64,000 bases of DNA, taken from positions 744,001 to 808,000 of the forward strand of contig NZ_JAINWL010000001.1 of NCBI RefSeq assembly GCF_021021475.1. Reading direction: 5' to 3'. Position numbers and translations under genes: made by a program. Each line of letters begins with the position of its first letter. Position 1 is the stretch's first letter. The DNA is from Citromicrobium bathyomarinum (GTDB lineage: Bacteria; Pseudomonadota; Alphaproteobacteria; Sphingomonadales; Sphingomonadaceae). A model generated the notes under the pieces. It did not search any database, was not told where the DNA came from, and saw only the letters and a program-made list of their open reading frames with translations. This document shows, piece by piece, positions 51,657 through 60,052 of the stretch.

Positions 51657-52412
51657 CTAGACGGTCTGCGTCTCCGCATCCTCGCGCTTCACGCGCTTGT
51701 GCTCGTCCTCGATCAGGCCGGCCTTCCAGTAGCTGGAAATATAGAGCGAGTCGCCGCGCAGGCCCAGCTCGTCGCGCAGCAGCGCGCGCAGGTTGCGCAT
51801 GGCCGAAAATTCGCACGCAGCCCATCCGGCAAGCTTGCCCTGCGGCAGCGCGATGCGGCGCAATTCGTCCGACAGCAGGGCGGGCTGGCTGCCCGGCTCG
51901 CGGTTGACCAGCCAGCGGACCTCTATCCCCTCCGGCTTGTCGAGCTCGACCTGGTCCGCATCGTTCTGGATTTCGATCACCGCGACACCGCGTGCGTCGT
52001 TGGATAGCGCGACCAGATTCACGGAAATCGCGGGAAGCGCGGTCATGTCGCCCGCGATGAGGTAAAAATCGTGTGCCTCGGGCAGCGGCTTTGCGGCGCC
52101 GGGGCCGCCGACCTTGATCGTCTCGCCGGGCTCCGCCGAGAGCGACCATTTGGTCGCCGGGCCAGCCGCATCGTCGCCATGCAACGCGAAGTCGATATCC
52201 AGCTCGTCCTCGCGCTGGTCGCGGATCGTGTAGGTCCGCACGATCGGCTTGCCCCTCGCATCCTCGCCAAGGAACAGCTTGAGATAGCCACCCTGCTGAC
52301 CGGCGGGAAATCCTTCGAGGCCCGGCCCGCCGAGCGTCACGCGCTGGAGAGAGGGGGTGATGCGGTCGCGGCGCAGGACGATGAGTTCGCGGGGATCTGG
52401 TCTGGTGCTCAT
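51657..52412 (-). CDS. siderophore-interacting protein (flavin-dependent ferric reductase)
   Basis: Cytoplasmic flavoprotein of 251 residues. RTYTIRD is the FAD motif RxYT, and FYLIAGDMTALPAI matches the SIP-family NAD(P)H-binding block. WAACEFSAMRNLRALLRD contains the conserved Ala-Cys-Glu. It releases iron from ferric siderophores by reduction. The start ATG 52412 is used. No siderophore receptor is in this window. Confidence 0.92.
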   Translation of the reverse strand: MSTRPDPRELIVLRRDRITPSLQRVTLGGPGLEGFPAGQQGGYLKLFLGEDARGKPIVRTYTIRDQREDELDIDFALHGDDAAGPATKWSLSAEPGETIKVGGPGAAKPLPEAHDFYLIAGDMTALPAISVNLVALSNDARGVAVIEIQNDADQVELDKPEGIEVRWLVNREPGSQPALLSDELRRIALPQGKLAGWAACEFSAMRNLRALLRDELGLRGDSLYISSYWKAGLIEDEHKRVKREDAETQTV

Positions 52413-52540
52413 GCACCGCCACCTAATGCGAACGCCTCGCATTTTCAATGCGCGTATCGCCGCAGAATCTGCAACCTTGTGGAACGAGCCCCTGCCGCAG
52501 GATTTGGACAGGAGTACCCCCAAACGAAAGATTACCCCCA

Positions 52541-53920
52541 ATGACTCAGATTACGACCATCAACCCCGCCACCGGCGAGCAGATCGACAGCTATACGCAC
52601 CTCTCGAAGGACGAAGCCTTCGCCAAGGTCGATGCCTGCCACGATGCCTTCAGCGAGTGGAAGCTGCGCAGCCTCGAAGAGCGCGCCGAAGTGCTCAAGG
52701 GCCTCGGCAAGGCGCTGCGCGACAACAAGGAAGAGCTCGCCCAGCTGATGACCGCCGAAGTCGGCAAGCTGATCAGCGCGAGCCGCGACGAGGTGGAGCT
52801 GTGCGCCGCGATCTGCGACTACACCGCCGCCAACGGCCCCAAGGAACTGGCCGACGAGCCGCGCGACCCGAACAATGCCGGGCGCGGGATCGTCACCTAT
52901 TCGCCCATCGGCGTGGTCTACGGCATCCAGCCGTGGAACTTCCCCGCCTATCAGGTGATCCGCTACGCGATCGCCAACCTGATGACCGGCAACGGCGTGC
53001 TGCTGAAGCACGCAGCCAACTGCACCGGTAGCGGGCTCAAGATCGCGGAGATCTTCGCCAAGGGCGGCCTGCCGGAAAACCTGTTCACCGTGCTGGTGGT
53101 CGACCATGATACGTCGGACGAGCTGATCGCCTACGACAAGGTGCGTGGCATCACGCTCACCGGGTCGGACGGCGCGGGCCAGCACATCGCGGAGGAAGCG
53201 GGCAAGGCACTGAAGAAGACCGTGCTCGAGCTCGGCTCCAACGACGCCTACATGGTGCTGGAGGATGCCGACATAGACAAGGCGGTGGGCATCTGCGCCA
53301 CCGCGCGCCTCTACAACAACGGCCAGACCTGCATCGCGGGCAAGCGCTTCATCGTGACCGAGAAGGTCTACGACGAATTCGTCGAGAAATACGTCGCGAA
53401 GTTTGAGGCGATCAAGACCGGCGACCCGCTGGCGGACGATACCGACATGGGCCCGATGGCCCGCGAAGACCTGCGCAAGACCCTGCAGGAGCAGGTCGAC
53501 GAATCGGTCGAGAAGGGCGCAAAGATCGCCTGCGGCGGCACGATCCCCGAAGGCCCCGGCGCCTTCTACCCCGCCACCGTTCTCACCGATGTCGCCCCCG
53601 GCCAGCCTGCCTATGACGACGAGCTGTTCGGCCCCGTCGCCAGCGTGATCAAGGCGAAGGACGACGAGGATGCGATGCGGATCGCCAACGACAGCCGCTA
53701 TGGCCTTGGGGGCGGGATCATCTCCAAGAACGTCGACCGCGCGATCGAGCTTGCCAGCAAGCACTTCGACACAGGGATGGTGTTCATCAACACCTTCGGC
53801 CTGGCCGATCCCTCGATGCCGTTCGGCGGCGTGAAGAACTCCGGCTACGGGCGCGAGCACGGCGGCTTCGGGGTGAAGGAATTCGCCAACGCAAAGGCGA
53901 TCTTCGTCGGCGCGGAGTAA
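52541..53920 (+). CDS. NAD(P)-dependent succinate-semialdehyde dehydrogenase family protein
   Basis: Aldehyde dehydrogenase of 459 residues. IQPWNFPAYQVIRYAIAN, the catalytic Glu in VLELGSNDAYMV and the catalytic Cys in NGQTCIAGKRF match the SSADH (GabD/Sad-like) group. It oxidises succinic semialdehyde or a related aldehyde; the exact substrate is unproven. Divergent from the ferric-reductase gene; ATG 52541 has no strong Shine-Dalgarno immediately upstream (GGAG lies 27 bases away). Confidence 0.93.
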   Translation: MTQITTINPATGEQIDSYTHLSKDEAFAKVDACHDAFSEWKLRSLEERAEVLKGLGKALRDNKEELAQLMTAEVGKLISASRDEVELCAAICDYTAANGPKELADEPRDPNNAGRGIVTYSPIGVVYGIQPWNFPAYQVIRYAIANLMTGNGVLLKHAANCTGSGLKIAEIFAKGGLPENLFTVLVVDHDTSDELIAYDKVRGITLTGSDGAGQHIAEEAGKALKKTVLELGSNDAYMVLEDADIDKAVGICATARLYNNGQTCIAGKRFIVTEKVYDEFVEKYVAKFEAIKTGDPLADDTDMGPMAREDLRKTLQEQVDESVEKGAKIACGGTIPEGPGAFYPATVLTDVAPGQPAYDDELFGPVASVIKAKDDEDAMRIANDSRYGLGGGIISKNVDRAIELASKHFDTGMVFINTFGLADPSMPFGGVKNSGYGREHGGFGVKEFANAKAIFVGAE

Positions 53921-53961
53921 GCGCGAATCAGCCTGACTCGGGTGCTGCACCCGAGCTTGTG

Positions 53962-53999
53962 ATCGGCCATGCGAGACGGTAGCGTTTCGCATGGCCGAT
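53962..53999 (+). promoter_or_regulatory. 38-base palindrome covering the TetR start codon
   Basis: ATCGGCCATGCGAGACG (53962-53978) pairs with 53983-53999 over 17 positions with one G-T mismatch (a G-U wobble in RNA) around a 4-base loop. The second arm contains the ATG of the TetR gene at 53991-53993. It could be an operator, an RNA hairpin that hides the start, or both. Confidence 0.75.
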
Positions 54000-54596
54000 G
54001 CGATTCAATCATCCGAGAAATCGAAGCCTCGCGGTCGCCCGCGGAGCGAAGCCTCTCGCGAGGCGATCCTGATCGCGGCGCTGACGATCCTGGTGCGCGA
54101 CGGCTATCAAAAGCTGACCATCGAAGGTGTCGCGCGCGAGGCGGGTACGGGCAAGAGCACGATCTACCGCTGGTGGGACGGGCGCAGCGATCTGGCGATC
54201 GACGCGTTCTTTTCCGCGGTCGACGAAACGCTCGACCTGCAAGACACCGGCTCTGCCGAGGCCGATTTCCGCGCGCAAATATTGGGGATGGCGGACCAGC
54301 TTCGCGGGCCCACGGGCCGCGCGTTTGCGGCAATGCTCGCCGGTGGGCGCGACAGCCCGGCGGTCGCCAGCGCGGTGCGCAAGCGCTGGCTCGACCCGCG
54401 CCGCGACTGGGCGCGCAGGCGGATCGCGTGGGCGGCCAAGGCCGGGCAGCTGCACGATGGGGTCGAGCCGCGCGCCGCGCTCGCCCTGCTCTACTCCCCG
54501 CTCTATTCGCCGCTGCTGTTCGGCAACGACATTCCCTCGCAAAAGGATCTGGCAGCCTGCGTCGATCTTGCCGCACAGGCGATCTTCAGACGCTAG
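53991..54596 (+). CDS. TetR family transcriptional regulator
   Basis: Regulator of 201 residues. A basic N-terminal tail (KPRGRPRSEASREAIL) and HTH (LTIEGVAREAGTGKSTIYRW) precede a helical ligand-binding domain. ATG 53991 lies inside a long palindrome and lacks a clear ribosome site. It follows the SSADH gene by 70 bases, so this gene is a candidate regulator. It is convergent with a membrane protein gene, the two stops sharing the bases CTAG. Confidence 0.9.
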   Translation: MADAIQSSEKSKPRGRPRSEASREAILIAALTILVRDGYQKLTIEGVAREAGTGKSTIYRWWDGRSDLAIDAFFSAVDETLDLQDTGSAEADFRAQILGMADQLRGPTGRAFAAMLAGGRDSPAVASAVRKRWLDPRRDWARRRIAWAAKAGQLHDGVEPRAALALLYSPLYSPLLFGNDIPSQKDLAACVDLAAQAIFRR

Positions 54597-55576
54597 CGCA
54601 ACCTGCCGAGCTGTTCGTGGAAGGCAGCCGGGTCATCGAGCTTGAAGGCCACCTTGTCGACCAGCCGCTCCCGGCGCAGCGGACCCGACACCCGCATGGG
54701 CTCGTGCAGATCGAACACGATGTCCGGCCAGGCGAGCAGCGCCGCGTTGAGCGTGGTTTTCGCCTTCACCTCGGCGGCATCCGAAGGCCCGCGCACTGCG
54801 GCGATCCGGTCGAATGGCACCAGCACATCGATCAGAAGCCCCGCGCGCACCCGGACGCCCTTGTCCGTCAGCAGAACGGGACGCAGCCTAAGGCTCTTCA
54901 AGAGGGCGACGATCCACAGCACGCCCCAGACGCTGAGCGCGAGCAGCACCCACGCGACCGTCCGGCTCCACAGCATCACCAGCAGGTGGACCACCGAAAG
55001 TTCGATCATCTGCAGGGTCAGGAGCACCCAGAGCATCGGCGCGAGATAGCGGTGGTAGGCAAAGCCGGTGGCACCTTCGGGCACATCGGCGGGCTTGCGC
55101 CAGCTCAGCAGCGCAAGATGGAGCACGCGTGCTTCGGCCAGCGCCAGCGCGACCAGCGGGCGCGGCAGGATCTGCGCCAGCGCGTCCTCCATCGAGCCGC
55201 CCGCGCGCCGCACTTGCCATGCCTTCCGCCCCGACCAGCCGAGGTAAGCGAAGATCGTAAGCCCCAGCGCCAGCGGGACGGCAGGCACGCCCATGATGGC
55301 ATCGCGCACCGGCCCGCGGGGGCCGATCAGCAGCACAAGACTGGCAAGGGCGAAGGCTCCCAACAGCGCTTTCGCACCGGGCCGACGCGCTTCGTGTTTC
55401 GCGATCGTGCCCAGCGCGAGCGCATCCGCCACGATCCAGCACAGCAAGATGGCAGCAAGCCCGGGATTGGCCGCCGCCCAGCCGCTTGCGGCGAGCGATA
55501 ACGCGGCGACGACCGCGAAGGGCGGCGCGAGTGTCGCCAGGGTTCTGCGCGACAGCACGGTGTCGAAGGCGGACAT
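54593..55576 (-). CDS. polytopic membrane protein of unknown function
   Basis: Protein of 327 residues with about seven hydrophobic segments (about 15-50, 65-90, 92-112, 170-190, 195-220) and a C-terminal cytosolic domain (about 230-327). No family is recognised. The C-terminal part (VPFDRIAAVRGPSDAAEVKA) resembles membrane-proximal PH-like domains of bacterial proteins, as an impression only. ATG 55576. Its stop overlaps the TetR stop on the other strand (CTAG). Confidence 0.7.
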   Translation of the reverse strand: MSAFDTVLSRRTLATLAPPFAVVAALSLAASGWAAANPGLAAILLCWIVADALALGTIAKHEARRPGAKALLGAFALASLVLLIGPRGPVRDAIMGVPAVPLALGLTIFAYLGWSGRKAWQVRRAGGSMEDALAQILPRPLVALALAEARVLHLALLSWRKPADVPEGATGFAYHRYLAPMLWVLLTLQMIELSVVHLLVMLWSRTVAWVLLALSVWGVLWIVALLKSLRLRPVLLTDKGVRVRAGLLIDVLVPFDRIAAVRGPSDAAEVKAKTTLNAALLAWPDIVFDLHEPMRVSGPLRRERLVDKVAFKLDDPAAFHEQLGRLR

Positions 55577-55619
55577 GCCCGTTCAATAGGGCGAGAGGCC
55601 CCGCACCGGCAATCGAAAA

Positions 55620-55646
55620 CGGGCCGAGGCGTCATGCCCCGGCCCG
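55620..55646 (-). terminator. intrinsic terminator of the outer-membrane protein gene
   Basis: CGGGCCGAGGC (55620-55630) and GCCCCGGCCCG (55636-55646) form an 11-position stem with one mismatch. Read on the minus strand it is followed by GTTTTC-like T-rich sequence, directly after the transporter gene stop. Confidence 0.75.
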
Positions 55647-55661
55647 CATCGTGGCTGCTTG

Positions 55662-56747
55662 TCAGAAGGCTTTCTGCCAGCCGACCGTCAGCATCCAGTC
55701 ACCCGCCATCTGCGGGCCGTTGAGATTCTGGTATACCGGCACGCCCAGTTCGATCCCCAGCCGGTGCCCCGCCAGCGCGCCGTGCGGCGCGACGAGGTTG
55801 ACGCCGCCGATCAGATCGACCCGGTCGCCACCCTGAAAATCGGGATTGGCGGTCTGGACAGGCCCCATGATCGCAGGATCGATTCCCTGAATGCGCCCCG
55901 TCGTGCGCGCCTTTACGCGGCCCGAGAAGCTGATCCACTGCGCAGGGCGGTAGCTGAGCCAGGCGGTCGCCTCGTAACTATCGCCGAAGGCATAGCCCCA
56001 CTTGTTCTCGTCGAGCTTGATCGAGGCCGCAGCCTGCGCACCGAAGCCGATCGCGCCGCGACGACCCTTGTAGGTCAGCGCAGGCTCCAGATCGAAGGTA
56101 CCGGTCCCCGCCTGCATCGCATAGGGCACGCGCATGGTCGGCGTGTCGCCCATCGGGGTGAGGATCTGCGCGGTCTCGTCGGTCGATCCGGTCGGCAGGC
56201 TGACGCCGGCCTTCAGGGTCAGCTCGTCGGTGTCGATCGCACCCTTCGGCGGCAGGCCAAGCAGCGGAACCAGCGCGGCGATCTTGGTATCGCCGAACGC
56301 CTTGGGGTTGGTCTGGAACGTGCCGCGCACATTGGTGCCCATCCCGCCCATATAGGTGGTGAGGTCCATCTCCTTCTCGACGTAATTGCCCATCACCATC
56401 AGCGTGACTACGTCCGACGGGGCATACATCGCGCCCAGCATGTACATGTCGCTGCGCATCGCGGTGGGAACGATCCGCAGGGTCGGTGGCTGGCCGGGCA
56501 TGCCGGCGAAGCGGTTGGGCACGGTGGTGACGATGGTGTCGGGCGAAACCTCGTCGGTTCCGATCCGGTTGCCGTCCATCTCCATGTGCATCGTCCTGAA
56601 AGAGAGCATGAACTCGCCCTTCCTGTGGGCATGATCGCCCATCACGCCGATCGGCGCATGATCGTCGGCGTAGGAGCCATCCGCATAGGCAGGCGAGGCG
56701 AGGAGCGCGGCGCACAGCGCGCCCGCCCCCAAAGAAGCATATTTCAT
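55662..56747 (-). CDS. outer-membrane beta-barrel protein, putative metal-linked transporter
   Basis: Protein of 361 residues with a signal peptide of about 22 residues ending SPAYA. His/Met-rich near the N-terminus (MGDHAHRKGEFMLSFRTMHM), then alternating amphipathic strands and a C-terminal Phe, as in outer-membrane barrels. Homologues annotated as transporter are found next to copper genes in related bacteria (from memory). It follows a DUF2946 gene by 66 bases; a shared role in copper or heavy-metal handling is inferred. Confidence 0.8.
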   Translation of the reverse strand: MKYASLGAGALCAALLASPAYADGSYADDHAPIGVMGDHAHRKGEFMLSFRTMHMEMDGNRIGTDEVSPDTIVTTVPNRFAGMPGQPPTLRIVPTAMRSDMYMLGAMYAPSDVVTLMVMGNYVEKEMDLTTYMGGMGTNVRGTFQTNPKAFGDTKIAALVPLLGLPPKGAIDTDELTLKAGVSLPTGSTDETAQILTPMGDTPTMRVPYAMQAGTGTFDLEPALTYKGRRGAIGFGAQAAASIKLDENKWGYAFGDSYEATAWLSYRPAQWISFSGRVKARTTGRIQGIDPAIMGPVQTANPDFQGGDRVDLIGGVNLVAPHGALAGHRLGIELGVPVYQNLNGPQMAGDWMLTVGWQKAF

Positions 56748-56813
56748 AGTTCGATTGTCCTGATTGTCTGGATGCGTGTCGCCGCACCGCGAGCGCGGCG
56801 GGCGCGTGACCAA

Positions 56814-57212
56814 TCAGGCGTGCGGCGGGCCCGTGGATGGCGGCAGCCCGCGCGGGAAAATCCCGGTCAGCGGATGCGCGACCGGCATCTGGTCGAGCTG
56901 GGGGAGGTCCGGTTGCAGGATCGCGAAGCCGAGTGTCGGCACATCCGCAACCGCGCCCACTGCGTAATCGCACGGCGAATCCTTCGCCATGCCGTGATCG
57001 TCGTGATCCGATCCCGCCGCATCCTTGCCGTGAGCCATCGACTCCATCTCGGCATGCATCGCATGCTCAGGCGACGGATCGGGCGCTTTCACCTTGGGGC
57101 AGATCATCAGAATGATGCCGCCATCATCGGCGCGCGCGGGCATATAGCCTGCGGGGGCAGACAGCACGCCAAGCACGGCGAAAACGGCAAGGATCAGACG
57201 AAGCGCGACCAC
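56814..57212 (-). CDS. DUF2946-like His/Met-rich exported protein
   Basis: Protein of 132 residues. An N-terminal hydrophobic segment (LILAVFAVLGVLSAPAG) exports or anchors it. The mature part has a His/Met/Asp-rich stretch (HAMHAEMESMAHG and SDHDDHGMAKD) and two Cys (CPKV, CDYAVG) typical of DUF2946. These features fit copper binding; function is not proven for the family. The start GTG 57212 is used. First gene of a two-gene unit with the barrel protein. Confidence 0.78.
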   Translation of the reverse strand: MVALRLILAVFAVLGVLSAPAGYMPARADDGGIILMICPKVKAPDPSPEHAMHAEMESMAHGKDAAGSDHDDHGMAKDSPCDYAVGAVADVPTLGFAILQPDLPQLDQMPVAHPLTGIFPRGLPPSTGPPHA

Positions 57213-57269
57213 GACGCGGTGCCGCCTAGTGCAAATCGTGCGGCACGCAAGCCTGCGTGAAGAGCAGGC

Positions 57270-58313
57270 CTAGCCCTCGCGCTCCCGCTTCAGCAGTTCT
57301 TTCTTGATCGCGGTGCCATAGGCATAGCCTCCGATTGCGCCGTCGCTGCGGATCACCCGGTGGCACGGGATCAGCACTGCAACGTTGTTCGCCCCGTTGG
57401 CGCTGCCCGCCGCACGCACCGCTTTGGGATTGCCCGCCGCCGCCGCGATCTCTGAATAGCTGCGCGTTTCGCCCGGCGGAATTTCGCGCAAGGCCTTCCA
57501 GCAGGCTTCCTGAAAGGCGGTGCCTGCGACGTCGAGCGGGATGTCCTGCGCGCGCCCCGGACGCTCGACCGCAGCGATCACCCGGTCCAGCAGCGCAGAG
57601 AATTCAGCGCCCCCCTCGGTCAGCTCCGCCTGCGGGAAGCGGGCGCGCAGATCTTCCTCTCCTTCGTTGAACGAGAGGCGGCACACGCCCTTGTCGGTCG
57701 CCGCGACCAGCATTGCGCCCAGCGTGGTCTCGACCACCGCCCAGCGGATCGTCACGCCGCGCCCGCCATTCCTCCATGCGCTCGCGCTCATGCCCAGTTT
57801 CCCTTCCATCGCGGCGTAGAAGCGGCTCGGCGCTTCGTACCCCGCATCATAGATCGCATCGGTCACCCGCGCGGCTCCGCTCAAGGCGTCTCGCGCGCGT
57901 TCCTCCTTCAGCGCGCGCGCATAGGCGGCAGGCGAGAGGCCGGTGGCGCGCTTGAACACGCGGCTGAAATGCGTGGGCGAATAGCCGGTGATCGCGCCCA
58001 GTTCGTTCAACGTCGCGCTCTCCCCGCTGCGGATCGAATCGATCGCGGCACGCACCGCCGCTTCGTCTCGCGATACGTCGTCGGGCAGGCAGCGCTTGCA
58101 GGGCCTCAGGCCAGCCGCACGCGCCTGCGCTCCGTCGACGAAGAAGCGCACGTTGGATCGCGCAGGATGGCGCGCCGCGCAGCTGGGCCGACAATAGATG
58201 CCCGTCGACAGCACGCCGGTGACGAATTGCCCGTCATACGCCCGGTCGCGCCGCATCACGGCGGCCCAGCGCATATCGTCGTCGGCATCGCAGGGGGCGG
58301 GTCGGGTCGTCAT
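57270..58313 (-). CDS. ada: bifunctional DNA repair and regulatory protein Ada
   Basis: Protein of 347 residues. The zinc-binding N-terminal domain holds the phosphotriester-accepting Cys in YCRPSCAARHPARSNVRFF (about residue 41). An AraC-type HTH (about 95-175, ITGYSPTHFSRVFKRATG) follows. The C-terminal O6-alkylguanine methyltransferase has the acceptor Cys near 316 in IPCHRVI. All three parts are complete, so it is self-regulated by alkylation. The start ATG 58313 is used. Monocistronic. Confidence 0.97.
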   Translation of the reverse strand: MTTRPAPCDADDDMRWAAVMRRDRAYDGQFVTGVLSTGIYCRPSCAARHPARSNVRFFVDGAQARAAGLRPCKRCLPDDVSRDEAAVRAAIDSIRSGESATLNELGAITGYSPTHFSRVFKRATGLSPAAYARALKEERARDALSGAARVTDAIYDAGYEAPSRFYAAMEGKLGMSASAWRNGGRGVTIRWAVVETTLGAMLVAATDKGVCRLSFNEGEEDLRARFPQAELTEGGAEFSALLDRVIAAVERPGRAQDIPLDVAGTAFQEACWKALREIPPGETRSYSEIAAAAGNPKAVRAAGSANGANNVAVLIPCHRVIRSDGAIGGYAYGTAIKKELLKREREG

Positions 58314-58393
58314 GGTGAAAGGCCTATACACAATGCGCAGCCACCGCATCCCGAAGCTTGCGGCCAAACCCGCGCGCGGTCAAAAGAGCGCCG

Positions 58394-60052
58394 ATGACGC
58401 GAATCCTGATCCTGCTCGCCCTGTTGATCGCGCCGCTCGCGATGCCCGCGCCCGCTCATGCGGAGCCTGCGGATATCGATGCCGCCGCGCGCGGCGTGGT
58501 GCGGATCGTGATCTTCGCCAAGGGGACCGACAGCCAGGGCGGGGAATCGCTCTATCCGCTCAGCCACGGGACCGGCTTTGCCGTCTCTCCGCAGCGGATC
58601 GTCACCAATGCCCACGTCGTGCGCGAGGCGCTGGCGGGCGGAACGCTGGGTGAGGACCGGGTGATCGGCATCGTCCCGCCCGATGGCGATGCCTCCGCCT
58701 TTGCACGCGTGGTCGCGGTCGATCCGGGGACCGATCTTGCCCTCCTCGCCATCGAAGGATCGCTGCGCCTGCCGCCGCTCACGCTGGTCGGCGGGCGGCC
58801 GGGGGCAAGCGGCGATGCGGTGACATCGGTCGGCTATCCGATGAATGTCGACCGCGCGCAGGGTCTTTCGATCGAGGATATCGTCCGCTCGCAGCCGCCG
58901 GTGAAAAGCCGCGGCTTCATCTCAGGCGAGCGGCCCAGCCGCCAGTTCGACACCATCCTGCACACCGCACCGATCGCGCGCGGCAATTCGGGCGGCCCGC
59001 TGCTCGATACCTGCGGGCGGGTGCTGGGGGTCAATTCCTTCGGCGCGGAAAGCGACGGGACCGATGCCGAGTTCTACTTCGCGGTCTCCAATCGCGAGCT
59101 GATCCCGTTCCTGCGCGCCAACAAGGTCTCTGCCCAGCTCAACGACCTGCCCTGCCGCAGCCTGGCCGAGATCGACGAGGCGGAGCGCGAACGGCGCGCT
59201 GCCGCCGCCGACGCGGCGCGCGCGCAGATGGAAGCCCGCTCCGAGGCGGCGAGCGAGCGGCGCTCGCGCCTCCAGCTCGAAGCTGCGCTGGCGGTGCAGG
59301 AAGAGCGGGAAGACCGCATCGCGCTGGCCCTGCTCGCCCTGCTCGCCGCGATCGGCCTCGGCGTGCTCGGCTATGCGCTCGCCCAGCGGCGCGAGAAGGA
59401 GCTTGCCGCCGGGATGGCGGTGACCGAGGACGAGGCTGAGGACGATCCCGAGTGGGACGACGACGCGCGCACCACCCTGCCCCACTGGCTGCCCTATGCC
59501 TGCTACGCGGTGGCGGCGGTGCTCGTCTTGACCGCAGCGGCGCTCTATCTGACGCGACCCGGCCTCGATGCCATCGACCGGCGGGTCGCCGCCGCGCTGG
59601 GCGAGGAGGCGGGCAGCAACCAGGTCTCCAATGATTCGGCCGCAGCGACCGCAGGCCATTTCGTGTGCACGCTGGAGCCTTCGCGCAGCCGGGTGACCGG
59701 CGATGCCGAGCGTTCGGTCGATCTGCGCTGGTCGGCGGAAGGCTGCGTCAACGGGCGCACGCAATACGGCTTCGCCAGCGGCCAGTGGGCCCGCGTCTTC
59801 GTGCCCAATGAAGAAGACGTCGTCAGCGTCGCCCGGTACGATCCGCAGACGCGGACCTATCGCGCCGACCGCTACCTGCTGTCGCGCAACGCGATGGCCG
59901 CCGCGCGCGAGGCGCGTGGTTCCTACGCAGCGCCTTCGTGCGAGGCGCAGGACGGTGCGGCTCAGCTGGGCCGCCAGCAGGAGGCGGTGCTCTCCGCCTT
60001 GCCCAGCCAGCCGAACGAGCGGCTGGTCTATTCCTGCCAGCCGGCAGACTAG
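58394..60052 (+). CDS. membrane-anchored trypsin-like serine protease
   Basis: Protein of 552 residues. A signal peptide (about 1-23, ending AHAEP) precedes an S1C-like protease domain with His near 69 (IVTNAHVV), Asp near 115 (DPGTDLALL) and Ser near 199 (ARGNSGGPLLD), all intact. A charged coiled coil (about 255-310) is followed by two membrane helices (about 315-340, 370-392) and a C-terminal domain (about 420-552) with five Cys. No PDZ domain is visible. Envelope quality control or shedding is plausible. Its stop overlaps the convergent TauD stop at CTAG. Confidence 0.85.
   Translation: MTRILILLALLIAPLAMPAPAHAEPADIDAAARGVVRIVIFAKGTDSQGGESLYPLSHGTGFAVSPQRIVTNAHVVREALAGGTLGEDRVIGIVPPDGDASAFARVVAVDPGTDLALLAIEGSLRLPPLTLVGGRPGASGDAVTSVGYPMNVDRAQGLSIEDIVRSQPPVKSRGFISGERPSRQFDTILHTAPIARGNSGGPLLDTCGRVLGVNSFGAESDGTDAEFYFAVSNRELIPFLRANKVSAQLNDLPCRSLAEIDEAERERRAAAADAARAQMEARSEAASERRSRLQLEAALAVQEEREDRIALALLALLAAIGLGVLGYALAQRREKELAAGMAVTEDEAEDDPEWDDDARTTLPHWLPYACYAVAAVLVLTAAALYLTRPGLDAIDRRVAAALGEEAGSNQVSNDSAAATAGHFVCTLEPSRSRVTGDAERSVDLRWSAEGCVNGRTQYGFASGQWARVFVPNEEDVVSVARYDPQTRTYRADRYLLSRNAMAAAREARGSYAAPSCEAQDGAAQLGRQQEAVLSALPSQPNERLVYSCQPAD

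Noticed and set aside
55659-57260. 533-codon open frame on the plus strand
   Set aside because: Antisense to the barrel protein and DUF2946 genes, which have signal peptides and ribosome sites.
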